Origin: Halomonas qaidamensis
GTDB lineage: Bacteria; Pseudomonadota; Gammaproteobacteria; Pseudomonadales; Halomonadaceae
Reading direction: 5' to 3'
Assembly: GCF_025917315.1 (NCBI RefSeq)
Contig: NZ_CP080627.1
Span: 3,224,001 to 3,288,000 of the forward strand
Length of the DNA: 64,000 nt
Shown here: piece by piece, positions 45,050 through 54,677 of the stretch
How positions within the stretch are numbered: the stretch's first letter is position 1
Layout of the letters: each line of letters begins with the position of its first letter
The notes under the pieces: model-generated
The model's database searches: none
The model's input: the letters and a program-made list of their open reading frames with translations, nothing else
What the model was told of the DNA's origin: nothing
Translations under genes and position numbers: made by a program

Positions 45050-45374
45050 TCGCCCAAGCTACGTTATGGAACAGCACCACCTAGCAACGACAAAGCAGCG
45101 CTAAAGCAATTCTTCACAACAATTCTTAAAAGAAGTTCTGTTCAAGTACTCTTAAAAAGTGCTCTTAAAAAGTGCTCTTAACAACTACTCTTAAAAGCGG
45201 CTCTTAAAAGCGACTTTTACAAACTACTCTTAAAAATAATTCACGCCCACCTGCGAAATACATAGGCTGGTAAATAATTATTTGGTTTTTGAGTCATTGT
45301 GTCCTATTAATGATAGTGACGTTAATAAAAATTAAACCTCACTGCTACTCGAGCGATATAATAGACATTAACCT
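45050..45374. repeat. 13-bp tandem array, about 10 units
   Basis: In this gap, units with a (C/T)TCTTAAAA-like core start every 13 bp at 45110, 45123, 45136, 45149, 45162, 45175, 45188, 45201, 45214 and 45227. The middle units (45149 and 45162) are nearly identical; the outer ones are degenerate. The last 100 nt before 45375 should hold the promoter of the PAS-GGDEF gene. No gene is seen here. Confidence 0.85.
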
Positions 45375-46226
45375 ATGCCTGTCGACCTACAAGCGCTCTA
45401 TCCAAAGCTGGTTCATTTGATGCTGGACACGGTCTTCGTGGTCGATGGAGACAATCACATCCTCTTTGTGAGTGATGCTTGTGAGTCATTGCTTGGTTAC
45501 CGTGCCGATGAGCTGGTTGGCTCTCTAATCACTAACTATATGCATCCTGATGACCTATCGGCTACGCGAGCATCTATTGTCCGGGTTATGAATGGCCAGC
45601 ACCATGTCGATTTCCGCAACCGCTATCTCCGCAAGGATGGTAGCACCGTACACATTTTATGGTCTGCCCGCTGGTATAAAGAAGAGGAGGTTCGGATAGG
45701 TGTAGCACGGGACGTAACCGCCCTAGTGCAAGCCGAAGAGGAGTTGCGCTTTCTTGCTCATCACGACCCACTCACTAAGCTAACAAATCGGTCGCTCTTC
45801 TATGATCGCTTGACCACCAGTATCAGCGCAGCTCGGCGCCATCAGAATCGCCTCGCCCTGCTCTTCCTGGATATTAATGACTTCAAGTTAATTAACGATA
45901 CCTATGGACATGCCGTGGGCGATGGGGTGCTCTGTACGGTGGCTCGACGGTTAGAAAGCTGCCTACGCGAAACGGATACCGTCGCGCGGATGGGCGGTGA
46001 TGAATTTACGGTACTACTGACGGACATCCAGTCAATTAAGAGCGTTTCACAAAAGATAGATCAGATTCTCACCGTCATGGCGAAACCACTAGGCGCAGAA
46101 TTTGGAGAGATCAGCATGCCATCCTGTAGTATCGGTGTGGCCTGCTACCCTGCCGATGGGGAGGATGCCGATACGCTGCTCAAGCATGCCGATAATGCTA
46201 TGTATAAAGTAAAAAAGTGCCGCTAA
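45375..46226 (+). CDS. PAS-GGDEF diguanylate cyclase
   Basis: A 283-aa protein with one PAS domain (about residues 8-125; LGYRADELVGSLITNYMHPD) and a GGDEF domain (HHDPLTKLTNRSLFYDRL, ARMGGDEFTVLLTD). The active GGDEF signature is intact, so it should make c-di-GMP in response to its PAS input. There is no membrane segment. It follows the 13-bp array and has no partner gene in its direction. Confidence 0.92.
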   Translation: MPVDLQALYPKLVHLMLDTVFVVDGDNHILFVSDACESLLGYRADELVGSLITNYMHPDDLSATRASIVRVMNGQHHVDFRNRYLRKDGSTVHILWSARWYKEEEVRIGVARDVTALVQAEEELRFLAHHDPLTKLTNRSLFYDRLTTSISAARRHQNRLALLFLDINDFKLINDTYGHAVGDGVLCTVARRLESCLRETDTVARMGGDEFTVLLTDIQSIKSVSQKIDQILTVMAKPLGAEFGEISMPSCSIGVACYPADGEDADTLLKHADNAMYKVKKCR

Positions 46227-46235
46227 TAGGTAGCA

Positions 46236-46466
46236 TTAGCTGAGTGTCATGTTAATAACCATTAAAGCAACGAGCGCCACGATTGCAGGCCAAGGGCTGC
46301 GTAGTACCACTCCAAACAGGGTCATTGGGATTAAAATGGTCAGCGACGCCATTATGTGTGGCACCTCAGCCAAACCACTCGCAGCCATGCTCCGAATATA
46401 GATAAGCCCCAGCATGCCAAGCAGCAGTCCAAACCATACGTTACGATCACCCAGTCGTGATGACAT
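46236..46466 (-). CDS. Small membrane protein of unknown function
   Basis: A 76-aa protein with about two or three hydrophobic helices (VWFGLLLGMLGLIYIRSM, MASLTILIPMTLFGVVLRS, PAIVALVALMVINMTL) and a good GGGGGA ribosome site. I do not recognise a family. It lies 37 nt from the end of the next gene on this strand's other side and is convergent with the PAS-GGDEF gene. It may be transcribed alone. Confidence 0.65.
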   Translation of the reverse strand: MSSRLGDRNVWFGLLLGMLGLIYIRSMAASGLAEVPHIMASLTILIPMTLFGVVLRSPWPAIVALVALMVINMTLS

Positions 46467-46503
46467 ATGTTAAATCCCCCTTATCATTTCATCGCGCTTA
46501 CTG

Positions 46504-48276
46504 CTATATGGCGAACGACGCCTCTGCGCCAAACTGCAACGCCGCTAAGTGACGATAAAGCGGACTAGTGGTCATTAATTCAGCATGGCTGCCCGAGGCC
46601 ACAAGCCGGCCATCTTTCAGCACCAACAGGCGATCGGCATTAATCACCGTCGCTAAGCGGTGAGCAATCACAATGCTGGTGCGTCCGCGCATTAGCCTAT
46701 CCAGCGCCTGTTGTACAAGGCGCTCGCTTTCCGCATCTAGCGCACTGGTCGCTTCATCCAGCAGTAGTACCGCCGGATTTTTAAGCAGCGCACGGGCAAT
46801 CGCCAACCGCTGGCGCTGGCCACCGGAAAGCTGTACACCACCTGGGCCAAGAGGCGTGTCATACCCTTGGGGAAGCGCGTCGATAAAGTCGCTGGCGCTG
46901 GCATCAACAGCAGCTGCACGCAGCCTTTCATCGCTTGCTTCAGGGCAGCCATAGCGAAGGTTGTCAGCCACCGAGCCACTAAACAGTACCGGCTCTTGAG
47001 CAACTAATCCCATGGCCCCACGCAACTCAGCAATATCTATCGTGCGAATATCAAGACCATCCAGCGTAACGCGCCCTTGGTCTGGGTCGTAAAAGCGTAG
47101 CAGCAACCCAAGCAAGGTGCTTTTGCCAGCCCCAGAGGGCCCAACAACGGCCACCCGCTCTCCGGCCTGAATGCTCACATTAAAACCACTAAGGGCGGGT
47201 GTTTCTCTCCCCGGATAGGTGAAGCGAATATCTTCTAGGGTTATTTCACCACGGGCGGGCGGCAATGCCACGGCGTTGGCCGGCGACTGTATGGTGGGGT
47301 GGGTATCCAATAGCTCCAGCAGCCGTTCAGCCGCACCCGCGGCGCGCTGCACATCTCCAGCTACTTCCGCTAAGGTAGCCACCGCACCTGCCGCAAGTAG
47401 CGCGTAGAAAATAAATGCCGACAACTCACCAGCACTCATGGTGCCCGCCAGCACCGCCTGCCCACCTTGCCAAAGCATTAACCCAACGCCGCTAAAAACC
47501 ACCAGCAACGCGACACCGGTTAACCAGGCACGCTGCTGGGTTCGCGCCACCGCGCTACTAAATGCCTGCTCTACCCGCTGGCCGTAGCGACGTTTATCAA
47601 CGGCTTCGTGATTAAACGCCTGGAGGGTTTGGAGCCCGCTAAGTGCCTCTTCGGCATAACGACCAAGCTCCGCAATACGATCTTGGCTGGTGCGCGAAAG
47701 CCGCCGCACACGCCGGCCGTACCACACAATCGGCAGCAGCGTGGCAGGAATACCCAAAAGCACCATCGCTGAAAGCCACGGCTGGGTCACCAGCATCAAC
47801 ACTACCGCCCCCACCAACATGACCAGATTACGCAATGCCAGTGAAATCGATGACCCAAATAGGCTTTGCAACACACTGGTGTCGGCAGTCAGCCGCGACG
47901 CGACTTCCCCCGCTGCACGGCCGTCGCTAGCACTCTCGAAAAAGCTCGGCTCCAGAGTGAGCAAATGGTCAAAAACACGTTGGCGTAGATCCGCCGCCAA
48001 ACGCTCTCCAATCCAGGTGACTTGGTAGTAACGCAGTGCTGATGCCATCGCTAATAGCGCTACCACGCCAAGCATTAACCCCAGCGTTTTGGCCAACGCC
48101 TGGGAATCCGCCGCCAAAAAGCCATTATCGATGACTAAACGTAAGCCGTTGCCCAGCAACAGCACGCTGCCAGACGCTAGCAGCAGGGCGAAGCCCGCTA
48201 AGGCAAGACGTAAACGATAAGGACGCAAAAGTGCTAATAACCGAAGCAGGACACGACGATTGGGGCGCTGGCTCAT
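46504..48276 (-). CDS. ABC exporter, fused permease and ATPase (MsbA-like)
   Basis: A 590-aa half-transporter with six membrane helices in residues about 15-310 and a C-terminal ATPase: Walker A GPSGAGKST, signature LSGGQRQRLAIARALL, Walker B LLLDEATSALD. It should homodimerise and export a lipid, drug or peptide. It resembles lipid/multidrug exporters of the MsbA/LmrA type rather than the essential MsbA of the lipid A pathway, since no lpx gene is adjacent. Confidence 0.9.
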   Translation of the reverse strand: MSQRPNRRVLLRLLALLRPYRLRLALAGFALLLASGSVLLLGNGLRLVIDNGFLAADSQALAKTLGLMLGVVALLAMASALRYYQVTWIGERLAADLRQRVFDHLLTLEPSFFESASDGRAAGEVASRLTADTSVLQSLFGSSISLALRNLVMLVGAVVLMLVTQPWLSAMVLLGIPATLLPIVWYGRRVRRLSRTSQDRIAELGRYAEEALSGLQTLQAFNHEAVDKRRYGQRVEQAFSSAVARTQQRAWLTGVALLVVFSGVGLMLWQGGQAVLAGTMSAGELSAFIFYALLAAGAVATLAEVAGDVQRAAGAAERLLELLDTHPTIQSPANAVALPPARGEITLEDIRFTYPGRETPALSGFNVSIQAGERVAVVGPSGAGKSTLLGLLLRFYDPDQGRVTLDGLDIRTIDIAELRGAMGLVAQEPVLFSGSVADNLRYGCPEASDERLRAAAVDASASDFIDALPQGYDTPLGPGGVQLSGGQRQRLAIARALLKNPAVLLLDEATSALDAESERLVQQALDRLMRGRTSIVIAHRLATVINADRLLVLKDGRLVASGSHAELMTTSPLYRHLAALQFGAEASFAI

Positions 48277-48632
48277 ATAGATAGATACTCGCTAAGAAAA
48301 GCGGTTTTCGACCATAGCAGGCTCTAAGGCGGCCTGCAGCCAACAATTGCGTAGTGTGCGCTTTCGCCACTGCTGGGTTACCGGGTAAGGGGGTGTTAAA
48401 GTAACTAATAGCGCCCACACCCTATTAGTCCATGGCGCCCAGATTAACCGTACCATCCTCTAAAAAGGCCCAAAACGATGACAATGACAGCGCCAACAAA
48501 ACCGACGCCAGCAACAACGCCAACGCGATTACCTTGCCGTGGCTGCCTAGCCGACTGCATAAATTATGCGACCTGCGAAGGCAAGCCTTGGCGAAAAGTC
48601 ACTCGCCCCTCTTAAGACCACGAGGGCCGCCG
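48277..48632. other. Gap between ABC exporter and MFS genes
   Basis: About 356 nt. It should contain the ABC exporter promoter at its left end and the 3' region of the MFS gene at its right end. Two overlapping plus-strand frames begin here but run through the MFS gene's end in antisense, without family features. I see no clear structure. Confidence 0.4.
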
Positions 48633-49937
48633 TTACTGTGCTTCGTTTATTGCGACAGGCTCAATGGGTTCGCCGTTCTCGTCAAGCAGCTGGTGGTCGT
48701 AGGCTGCCTGAAGGCCAGTATCTTCAACAGATGGCTGCTCTTCTTGCGCTTCTTCTGCTGTTTCCTCCGTCCAGTCTGCCCAGTAATCAATATGGCCTGG
48801 ATAAATAGGCGATAAGATCGCCACCACAATGCCAATAGCAGAAAACACCGAAAACGCGTAGGCATAGCCAGAACTATCTACCAGCATACCCACCACCGGG
48901 GACCCCGCTGCCTGCCCCAATGCGCACGCCATAAATGGCAGCACAGGCCCCATAGAAAGCCGTCCTGGCAATAGCCGTATGCCCGTCATTAAATACAGAC
49001 CCGTTAAACTCATATAGGCAAGGCCAAATACTAGCGCTGCAAACATCGCCAGCCCTAATTGATCTGGACTAGCAGCCAGCAATACTAGGCTTGAAGAGAG
49101 CATCATCAGCATTAATGCTTGTGTGATAGGCGGGTTATTGCGGTCAGCTAAATCACTCACCATGGCTCCCCCAAGCCCAGCAAGCCCCACGGCAAACCAA
49201 AGCCAACCGGTTTGATTAGCAGGCAACGCGCCAAGGGTGACGACCAAATCAGGGGCGAACAGCCAGAACGGTGCAGACACAACGCCCATTGCGAACGCAA
49301 AGAGTGAAAGCCGGATAAGACGTGACCATTGCAACCGCGTAATTGGCGGTGGCGGAGCTGCATTGGCGGGTATTACACGTGAAACCGAGGGGATAAAGTA
49401 CCACGCGGCCACCACCCCCAGGCCTGCTAACACGGCAAACGTTGAGTAAGTAAAGCGCCAGGCATCAGCTAGAAATATAACGGTCGGCACCGCCACAATA
49501 ATCCCGACACTCGTGCCCGCATTCATAATAGAGCTAACACGGCCATGCATCGTTCGGCTAACCAACGCCTGCATCGCAGCGGTCAACGCAGGCATCATCA
49601 ACCCCGTGCAGATGCCACAAATAAACACCCCAACACCAAGCGATAAGGCATTTGACGACTGACTGATAACGACCAGACCTGCCACACCGAACCCACCAGA
49701 GAGCACCGCCAGGTTCCGCGCCCCTAGCCGATCCGCGGCGAGCGGAGCAAATAGGGTCGCCAACACGAAACTAATAAACGGCAGAGCCCCAATAATACCG
49801 ACTAAGTACGCTGTTAGTTCCAGTTCTGCGCTAATGGAAGGCACGAATAAGCCAAACGCAAAGCGTGCAAGCCCATAGCTAATCGCGACCAGGGCTGCCC
49901 CAAATAGAGCAAACCCCATGTTCGATAAGGTCTTCAT
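48633..49937 (-). CDS. MFS transporter, YbfB/YjiJ type
   Basis: A 434-aa inner-membrane carrier with 12 hydrophobic helices (ISYGLARFAFGLFVPSIS at the start is typical of the YbfB group). The cytoplasmic C-terminal tail (about 45 residues) is rich in Glu and Gln. It is a proton-coupled exporter or importer of unknown substrate. It is alone on the minus strand, with nothing in its direction nearby. Confidence 0.88.
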   Translation of the reverse strand: MKTLSNMGFALFGAALVAISYGLARFAFGLFVPSISAELELTAYLVGIIGALPFISFVLATLFAPLAADRLGARNLAVLSGGFGVAGLVVISQSSNALSLGVGVFICGICTGLMMPALTAAMQALVSRTMHGRVSSIMNAGTSVGIIVAVPTVIFLADAWRFTYSTFAVLAGLGVVAAWYFIPSVSRVIPANAAPPPPITRLQWSRLIRLSLFAFAMGVVSAPFWLFAPDLVVTLGALPANQTGWLWFAVGLAGLGGAMVSDLADRNNPPITQALMLMMLSSSLVLLAASPDQLGLAMFAALVFGLAYMSLTGLYLMTGIRLLPGRLSMGPVLPFMACALGQAAGSPVVGMLVDSSGYAYAFSVFSAIGIVVAILSPIYPGHIDYWADWTEETAEEAQEEQPSVEDTGLQAAYDHQLLDENGEPIEPVAINEAQ

Positions 49938-50250
49938 CCTGGGTCTCCGCTGTCACATGCTGCGTGAATGCAAGTCCAATTAGGTTATTGTCGTAGCAAC
50001 ATCCAAGATGAGCAATGCAGAGACATAATTGCTAAACGACGTAATAGCAGCCAATCATTTCCAACGAAAATAAAGAACAGGCAGATCAACTCTTTATAAC
50101 CTGGGCCGGCTATATAAATAAAAGGACTTTTTTATAGAGACAGGCTAAAAACAACGTAAAAAATAAATAGTTAAGAACGCAAAAACCCCGCACTTGGCGG
50201 GGTTTTAAAGCTTACCGAACTAGTCGGTAGCTAATATCGCAGTATGGGGT
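49938..50250. other. Gap between MFS and cold-shock genes
   Basis: About 310 nt of AT-rich sequence without a gene. It contains the terminator of the cold-shock gene at 50182-50206 and should contain the MFS gene promoter near 49938. Confidence 0.5.
50182..50206 (-). terminator. Rho-independent terminator of the cold-shock gene
   Basis: AAAACCCCGC and GCGGGGTTTT form a 10-bp stem with a 5-nt loop, followed by T on the minus strand. It lies 45 nt past the cold-shock stop. Confidence 0.85.
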
Positions 50251-50457
50251 TTATTCCATAACCTTAATATTAGAAGCTTGAAGGCCTTTTTGGCCCTGTG
50301 TGACGTCAAAAGAAACCTTCTGACCGTCTTGCAGGGACTTAAAGCCTTCTGCTTGAATTTCGGAGAAGTGCGCGAACAAGTCGTCGCCGCTAACTTCAGG
50401 AGAAATAAAGCCGAAGCCTTTAGTGTCGTTAAACCACTTTACGGTACCAGTTGCCAT
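50251..50457 (-). CDS. Cold-shock protein, CspA family
   Basis: A 68-aa single cold-shock domain of standard length. It has the RNA-binding motifs KGFGFI (RNP1) and DLFAHF (RNP2 region) and starts [16 protein letters not shown]. It is a cytoplasmic RNA chaperone. It is a monocistronic gene with a strong terminator and a long AT-rich upstream region, as expected for a cold-shock mRNA with a structured leader. Confidence 0.96.
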   Translation of the reverse strand: MATGTVKWFNDTKGFGFISPEVSGDDLFAHFSEIQAEGFKSLQDGQKVSFDVTQGQKGLQASNIKVME

Positions 50458-51017
50458 GATCGAAATCCTCGATTTAGCGAAATTAATGCCGGGGAAATAC
50501 CCGAGTTACAGAGGGCAGAACAAGAAACTTTCACCAGGCTCAACGCTAAAATGCTTCGATACTGCTGACAACGTTCGACTTGCTAACCAACTGCAATCAG
50601 TCTGCGCTTCTATAGCACTCCCGTCAACCATAGTCATAAAAAAGATTTAAATAAGAAAAAACGGCTTCCATAAATATTTCAATAAGTGCTTATGCATAAG
50701 CTTACATGCATACAAGCTTCTTCACATTAATGGTTAATATTAGTAATTACCTGTGATCGGGAGCCGCTTATTCTTTTCAGTCACTAATAATAAATAATTT
50801 ATAAGAAAATATTTCAAATGAGAAAAAATGACCAAGAAGTCTCTAATCAACGATAGGGGGCAAGCCAGAAAATAGCGCTAGGTTGCGGTTCTTCTGGCCA
50901 ACGGCCATAATTTTTTATACATTAGCTGTACAAGCAAACACAGAGCGAACAACAAAGCCCACTCTATAACATGACGTGACACTCTACAAAGTGAAGCGAT
51001 TACCAGGAAGACTACCT
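50458..51017. other. Upstream region and probable leader of the cold-shock gene
   Basis: About 560 nt, strongly AT-rich, without a credible gene. Adjacent to 50457 it should be the 5' leader of the cold-shock mRNA. I do not see a conserved cold box with certainty. Confidence 0.5.
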
Positions 51018-51377
51018 TCATTCAGTGCTTGAAACGTCCCGCTCTACCCGGGCCAAGGTTAGCCGTCGCCCCTCATGCGGTGAAAACTGAAACCGACCTT
51101 CTACCTCTACGACGTCACCTAGAAATGGGGCTATTTGCTGATGAGGAAAAACCTCAACGCGATTGAGGTGTTCGTCTTCAATCCAATAGTGAAGTGGATC
51201 ATTAAAATGCCGTACCACGCCATGGGTCACTATTTGGTTGTCGTCAAAGGCAGTGGGATTATTCGCTAAGATAGTCAACGGCACCGTTACGGTTAATTGG
51301 CCACGACATCCAGTGATAAGGGTTACAAGCAGCAGAGTAACAGCCATTAGACCGATACGTTTTCGAAGTGGCCTCAT
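51018..51377 (-). CDS. Small lipoprotein, possible OB-fold
   Basis: A 119-aa protein with a basic start, one hydrophobic helix and the lipobox LITGC with Cys24 as the lipidated residue. The rest (about 90 residues; DNQIVTHGVVRHFNDPLHYW, VVEVEGRFQFSPHEGRRLTL) reads like a small beta-barrel of OB type. I do not recognise a specific family. It is divergent from the metallopeptidase gene at 51537. Confidence 0.75.
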   Translation of the reverse strand: MRPLRKRIGLMAVTLLLVTLITGCRGQLTVTVPLTILANNPTAFDDNQIVTHGVVRHFNDPLHYWIEDEHLNRVEVFPHQQIAPFLGDVVEVEGRFQFSPHEGRRLTLARVERDVSSTE

Positions 51378-51536
51378 TGCGTCCCCCCACTGATAATTGC
51401 TTATGACTGATGATTGTTTACGGATGGTTGTTTACAGATGGTTGTTTACGGATAGTTGTACAAGGCGTTGTGTGACTTTGCTCATCTTAACGCCACGCAA
51501 GAGTATAAATCTTCTATTTTTGCCTAGGGGTATCGA

Positions 51537-53540
51537 ATGTTCCCATGCCGACGCTATCGTAGCCCGTTATTATGGCTTAGTTCCCTAAGTGTTCTTTTAT
51601 GGCTGTTGACAGCAGGACACGTCTGGGGAGAACCCACCACGGCATCAGCTGAGCAGCGCACTCTGTTCATTCAGTTCGACCCCACCACTCGGACGCTTCA
51701 AGGCGAACTGCGTCAACCTCTCTCTACTTCAAGCCGCTTTCGCTTACTTGAGGGCTTAACGCTGACCTCGGCGCAGCGTGGCGATGAAGAACTGACGATT
51801 ATTCAAGATACTGATGGGCACTGGCAGCTACCCACAGTTACCAATGCAGCAGACAACACGACACCCATTACACTTCGCTGGGAAGGCACGCTGCCAGACG
51901 CCAGTTCCAACAGCCGTCTCCAAGTAGCAACGGATGGTAGCTTGCTACCTAGCCGTGCCGGCTGGTACCCCGACCTAAGCGATTCCGCCATGCCTCTAGG
52001 GTTAACCGTTAGCGTGCTCAATGGGCAGCTCGCCGTCGCCACCGGCTCATTGATAGAAGAGCAACGCACACGCGATCACTATGTGGCGCACTTTTATCAT
52101 CCGCACACTCGTGATGTAGAAATTGCTACTGGCCCCTGGCAGCTTCGCGAACGTGAGGTTGACGGGGTAACTCTGCGCACGCTCTTTCCCGAAGCGCTGG
52201 ATACCGCCTTCGGAGAGACGTATTTGCAACACGCCACCAAACAATTGGCACTCTTTCAAGCACGCCTGGGGCCGCTACCTTATAAAAGCTTCTCTATCGC
52301 AGCATCGCCCGCGCCTATCGGTCTTGCCTTTCCTGGTTTTACGCTGCTTGGCGAGCGGGTCATCCCGCTACCCTTTATTCCTAGCACTTCGCTGCCTCAT
52401 GAACTGATGCACGCTTGGTGGGGGGCAGGGGTCAATGTTGACTACTCCAGCGGCAATTGGGCCGAAGCGCTCACCACCTATCTAGCCGATTACGCCTTAG
52501 CGGAGCAGCGCGACAACGCCGATGCTATGCGACACCGCTGGCTGGCCGACCTAGCGGCGTTGCCCAACAGCCAAGAAATCGCCTTGCAAGATTTTCGTGG
52601 AGCCCCCGACCCAGCGGGCCGCCTTATTGGCTACCAGCACGGCGCGATGCTTTTTCATATGCTGCGCCAGCGCATTGGCGATGAGGCGTTTGACAACGGC
52701 CTACGCCACCTTGCAGGTGAATGGATGCACCGCACGGCGGATTGGCCGGCACTAATTGACGCCTTCAGCCTGGCCTCTGGCGAGTCACAACAAGCCTTCT
52801 TAACTGCCTGGCTTACCCGTCCGGGACGCCCCACGCTACATGTAGAATCCATACAAACAGAAGCCCATGACGAGGGCTACCGCATCAGCGGTACGCTGAT
52901 CCAGCGCGGCCAACATGCACCTTGGCCAATGGAAATTCCGGTAGTGGTCAACACCGAAGAGGGCCCAGTGAATGTACGCCAAGCCATGCATGACACGCAC
53001 CAATCCTTCGAGCTGCATTTGACAGCTCGCCCCCTGTCCCTTGAGGTAGATCCAGCGGCTGACCTGCTACGCCACCCTGGCCCAACCCCGGCCATTCTAC
53101 GCCAGCTAATGCTTGACCCAACCACGCAGGTGCTCGCCCTGGACGAAACCCTCCTCCCCTTGGCACGACAAGTGTTAGGGCGAGATGCCGAAGCGCTTGC
53201 TACGCCAGTTAACGTGCAGGATGAGACACAGCCACCGCTGTTAGTGATCGGCACCACCGAGGCACTGAATGAGTGGCGTCACGGCAACCCGCTACCCGCA
53301 CCGCCACAGCCAATAGCGAATGCAGGGGAAGCACGCTTTTGGATGGCACCAGGCACGCGCATCGGTTTGCTGAGCGGCGATAATGCCGCTGCTATCACCC
53401 AACTCGCCGCCTCGCTGCGCCACCACGGACAGCAAAGCTATGTCGTACGCGGACAAAGCGCTGACACCTCACAAGCGGGCCGCTGGCCAGCCGACGCGTC
53501 TGCGCTTCGGGTGACCTTTACCGCCAGCGATTTCAAATAA
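51537..53540 (+). CDS. Exported M1-like metallopeptidase
   Basis: A 667-aa protein with an N-terminal signal/anchor helix (LLWLSSLSVLLWLLTAGHVW) and an M1-type zinc peptidase core. HELMH (His288, Glu289, His292) and Glu310 (NWAEALTTYLADY) form a gluzincin site, with 17 residues between the second His and Glu instead of the usual 18. The first 200 residues form a beta domain. The C-terminal 150 residues look like a separate beta-rich domain. It probably acts in the periplasm; the peptide substrate is unknown. Confidence 0.82.
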   Translation: MFPCRRYRSPLLWLSSLSVLLWLLTAGHVWGEPTTASAEQRTLFIQFDPTTRTLQGELRQPLSTSSRFRLLEGLTLTSAQRGDEELTIIQDTDGHWQLPTVTNAADNTTPITLRWEGTLPDASSNSRLQVATDGSLLPSRAGWYPDLSDSAMPLGLTVSVLNGQLAVATGSLIEEQRTRDHYVAHFYHPHTRDVEIATGPWQLREREVDGVTLRTLFPEALDTAFGETYLQHATKQLALFQARLGPLPYKSFSIAASPAPIGLAFPGFTLLGERVIPLPFIPSTSLPHELMHAWWGAGVNVDYSSGNWAEALTTYLADYALAEQRDNADAMRHRWLADLAALPNSQEIALQDFRGAPDPAGRLIGYQHGAMLFHMLRQRIGDEAFDNGLRHLAGEWMHRTADWPALIDAFSLASGESQQAFLTAWLTRPGRPTLHVESIQTEAHDEGYRISGTLIQRGQHAPWPMEIPVVVNTEEGPVNVRQAMHDTHQSFELHLTARPLSLEVDPAADLLRHPGPTPAILRQLMLDPTTQVLALDETLLPLARQVLGRDAEALATPVNVQDETQPPLLVIGTTEALNEWRHGNPLPAPPQPIANAGEARFWMAPGTRIGLLSGDNAAAITQLAASLRHHGQQSYVVRGQSADTSQAGRWPADASALRVTFTASDFK

Positions 53541-53556
53541 CAGCATTCAGCCATCA

Positions 53557-54519
53557 TTATCGCTGCTCATCGCTGGGTAGATCACCGTTATCGGTGCTCT
53601 TATCGGTATCGAGCCGATGTGACTGCTGCCACAGTCGAGCCACGAGTTCTTGGATAAAAGTACGCACAATCAGCGAGGGGCGTCGCCCCACCCGCGTCAC
53701 CACACAGAAAGGCGAGGCAATTTCTACCTGATCAGGCAGCAGCACTTTAAGCTCGCCCCGCTCAACCCAGTGGTTAGCATAATAACGCGGCAAATTGCCG
53801 ATAAAGTGACCGCTGAGTATCAGCAGCGCCTGGGCTTCCATATTCGAAGCATGGGCACCTACCTGGGCATTAGGAAAACTTTTAAGTTCTTGTAGGTTCG
53901 CGTAAGGGCGCACCACAAATGGATGATTAATGACTTCTTCAACCGTTAATTTGGCGCTATCACGAGCGAACAGCGGATGCCGTTTCGCGCAATAAATGCC
54001 GTGGACTTCAGTATAGATCTGGCGGTGCTGCAACCCTTCCATTTGCGCGGTTTCCGGCAAAATACCAAGCTGTAGTTCACCGTTGGCGATCTCTCCAATC
54101 AGTCGATCAGGACTTCCCACCGTAATATTCAGCCGCGCTTTCGGGTTCTTACGCAGAAACTCACCAATCACCCCCTGCAAGTCAAGATCCACATCCATAA
54201 TGGTGTTATCCACTACGCCTAAGCGCAGCGTGCCATACACAGAGCTGCGCAGCTCGCTCATTTCGCTATCGAAATCATCTACCGAAGAGAGCAGCAGCTT
54301 GGCCCGCTCATACACAATGGCGCCGCGCTCGGTTAGCTCAAACCCCTGCCTTCCACGGCGACAAACGATAAACCCCACCCGTTCTTCAAGCGCGCGGATA
54401 TGAAAACTGACAGCGGACTGGCTCATATGGAGCGCCGTTTGCGCACCGGCAAAACCACGGTGCTCAGCCACAGCAAGGAAAACAGAGAGGCTTTTAAGGT
54501 CAGCAGCGGACAGCTTCAT
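53557..54519 (-). CDS. LysR-type regulator of the ABC/ureohydrolase operon
   Basis: A 320-aa LysR protein with a winged helix (LKSLSVFLAVAEHRGFAGAQ, MSQSAVSFHIRALEERV) and an effector domain. It is divergent from the ABC importer operon at 54678, with an AACAA-N5-TTGTT palindrome in the 158-nt gap. It is likely the operon's substrate-responsive regulator. Confidence 0.88.
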   Translation of the reverse strand: MKLSAADLKSLSVFLAVAEHRGFAGAQTALHMSQSAVSFHIRALEERVGFIVCRRGRQGFELTERGAIVYERAKLLLSSVDDFDSEMSELRSSVYGTLRLGVVDNTIMDVDLDLQGVIGEFLRKNPKARLNITVGSPDRLIGEIANGELQLGILPETAQMEGLQHRQIYTEVHGIYCAKRHPLFARDSAKLTVEEVINHPFVVRPYANLQELKSFPNAQVGAHASNMEAQALLILSGHFIGNLPRYYANHWVERGELKVLLPDQVEIASPFCVVTRVGRRPSLIVRTFIQELVARLWQQSHRLDTDKSTDNGDLPSDEQR

Positions 54520-54578
54520 TGGCGTGCTCTACGTTGGTGCAATTAACATCAATAAATCGGGTATAAACATCAAGAGAT

Positions 54579-54593
54579 AACAATTTTATTGTT
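54579..54593. promoter_or_regulatory. LysR-type palindrome in the divergent promoter
   Basis: AACAA and TTGTT are perfect inverted arms around TTTTA. It lies 60 nt from the LysR start and 85 nt from the start of the binding-protein gene. Confidence 0.45.
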
Positions 54594-54677
54594 GCATAAC
54601 TCCTGCTTAACTCAAGGTGTTCTTGCTCAGCTGGCCTTCGCCGCTGATTCGAGTCTCACCATCCGAGGAGCATCCCC

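Noticed and set aside
48432..48815. 127-codon plus-strand frame, and a second at 48566, before the MFS gene
   Set aside because: The second half of each is antisense to the MFS gene and no domain is visible. The first 50 codons of the frame at 48432 are somewhat gene-like but have no own stop.
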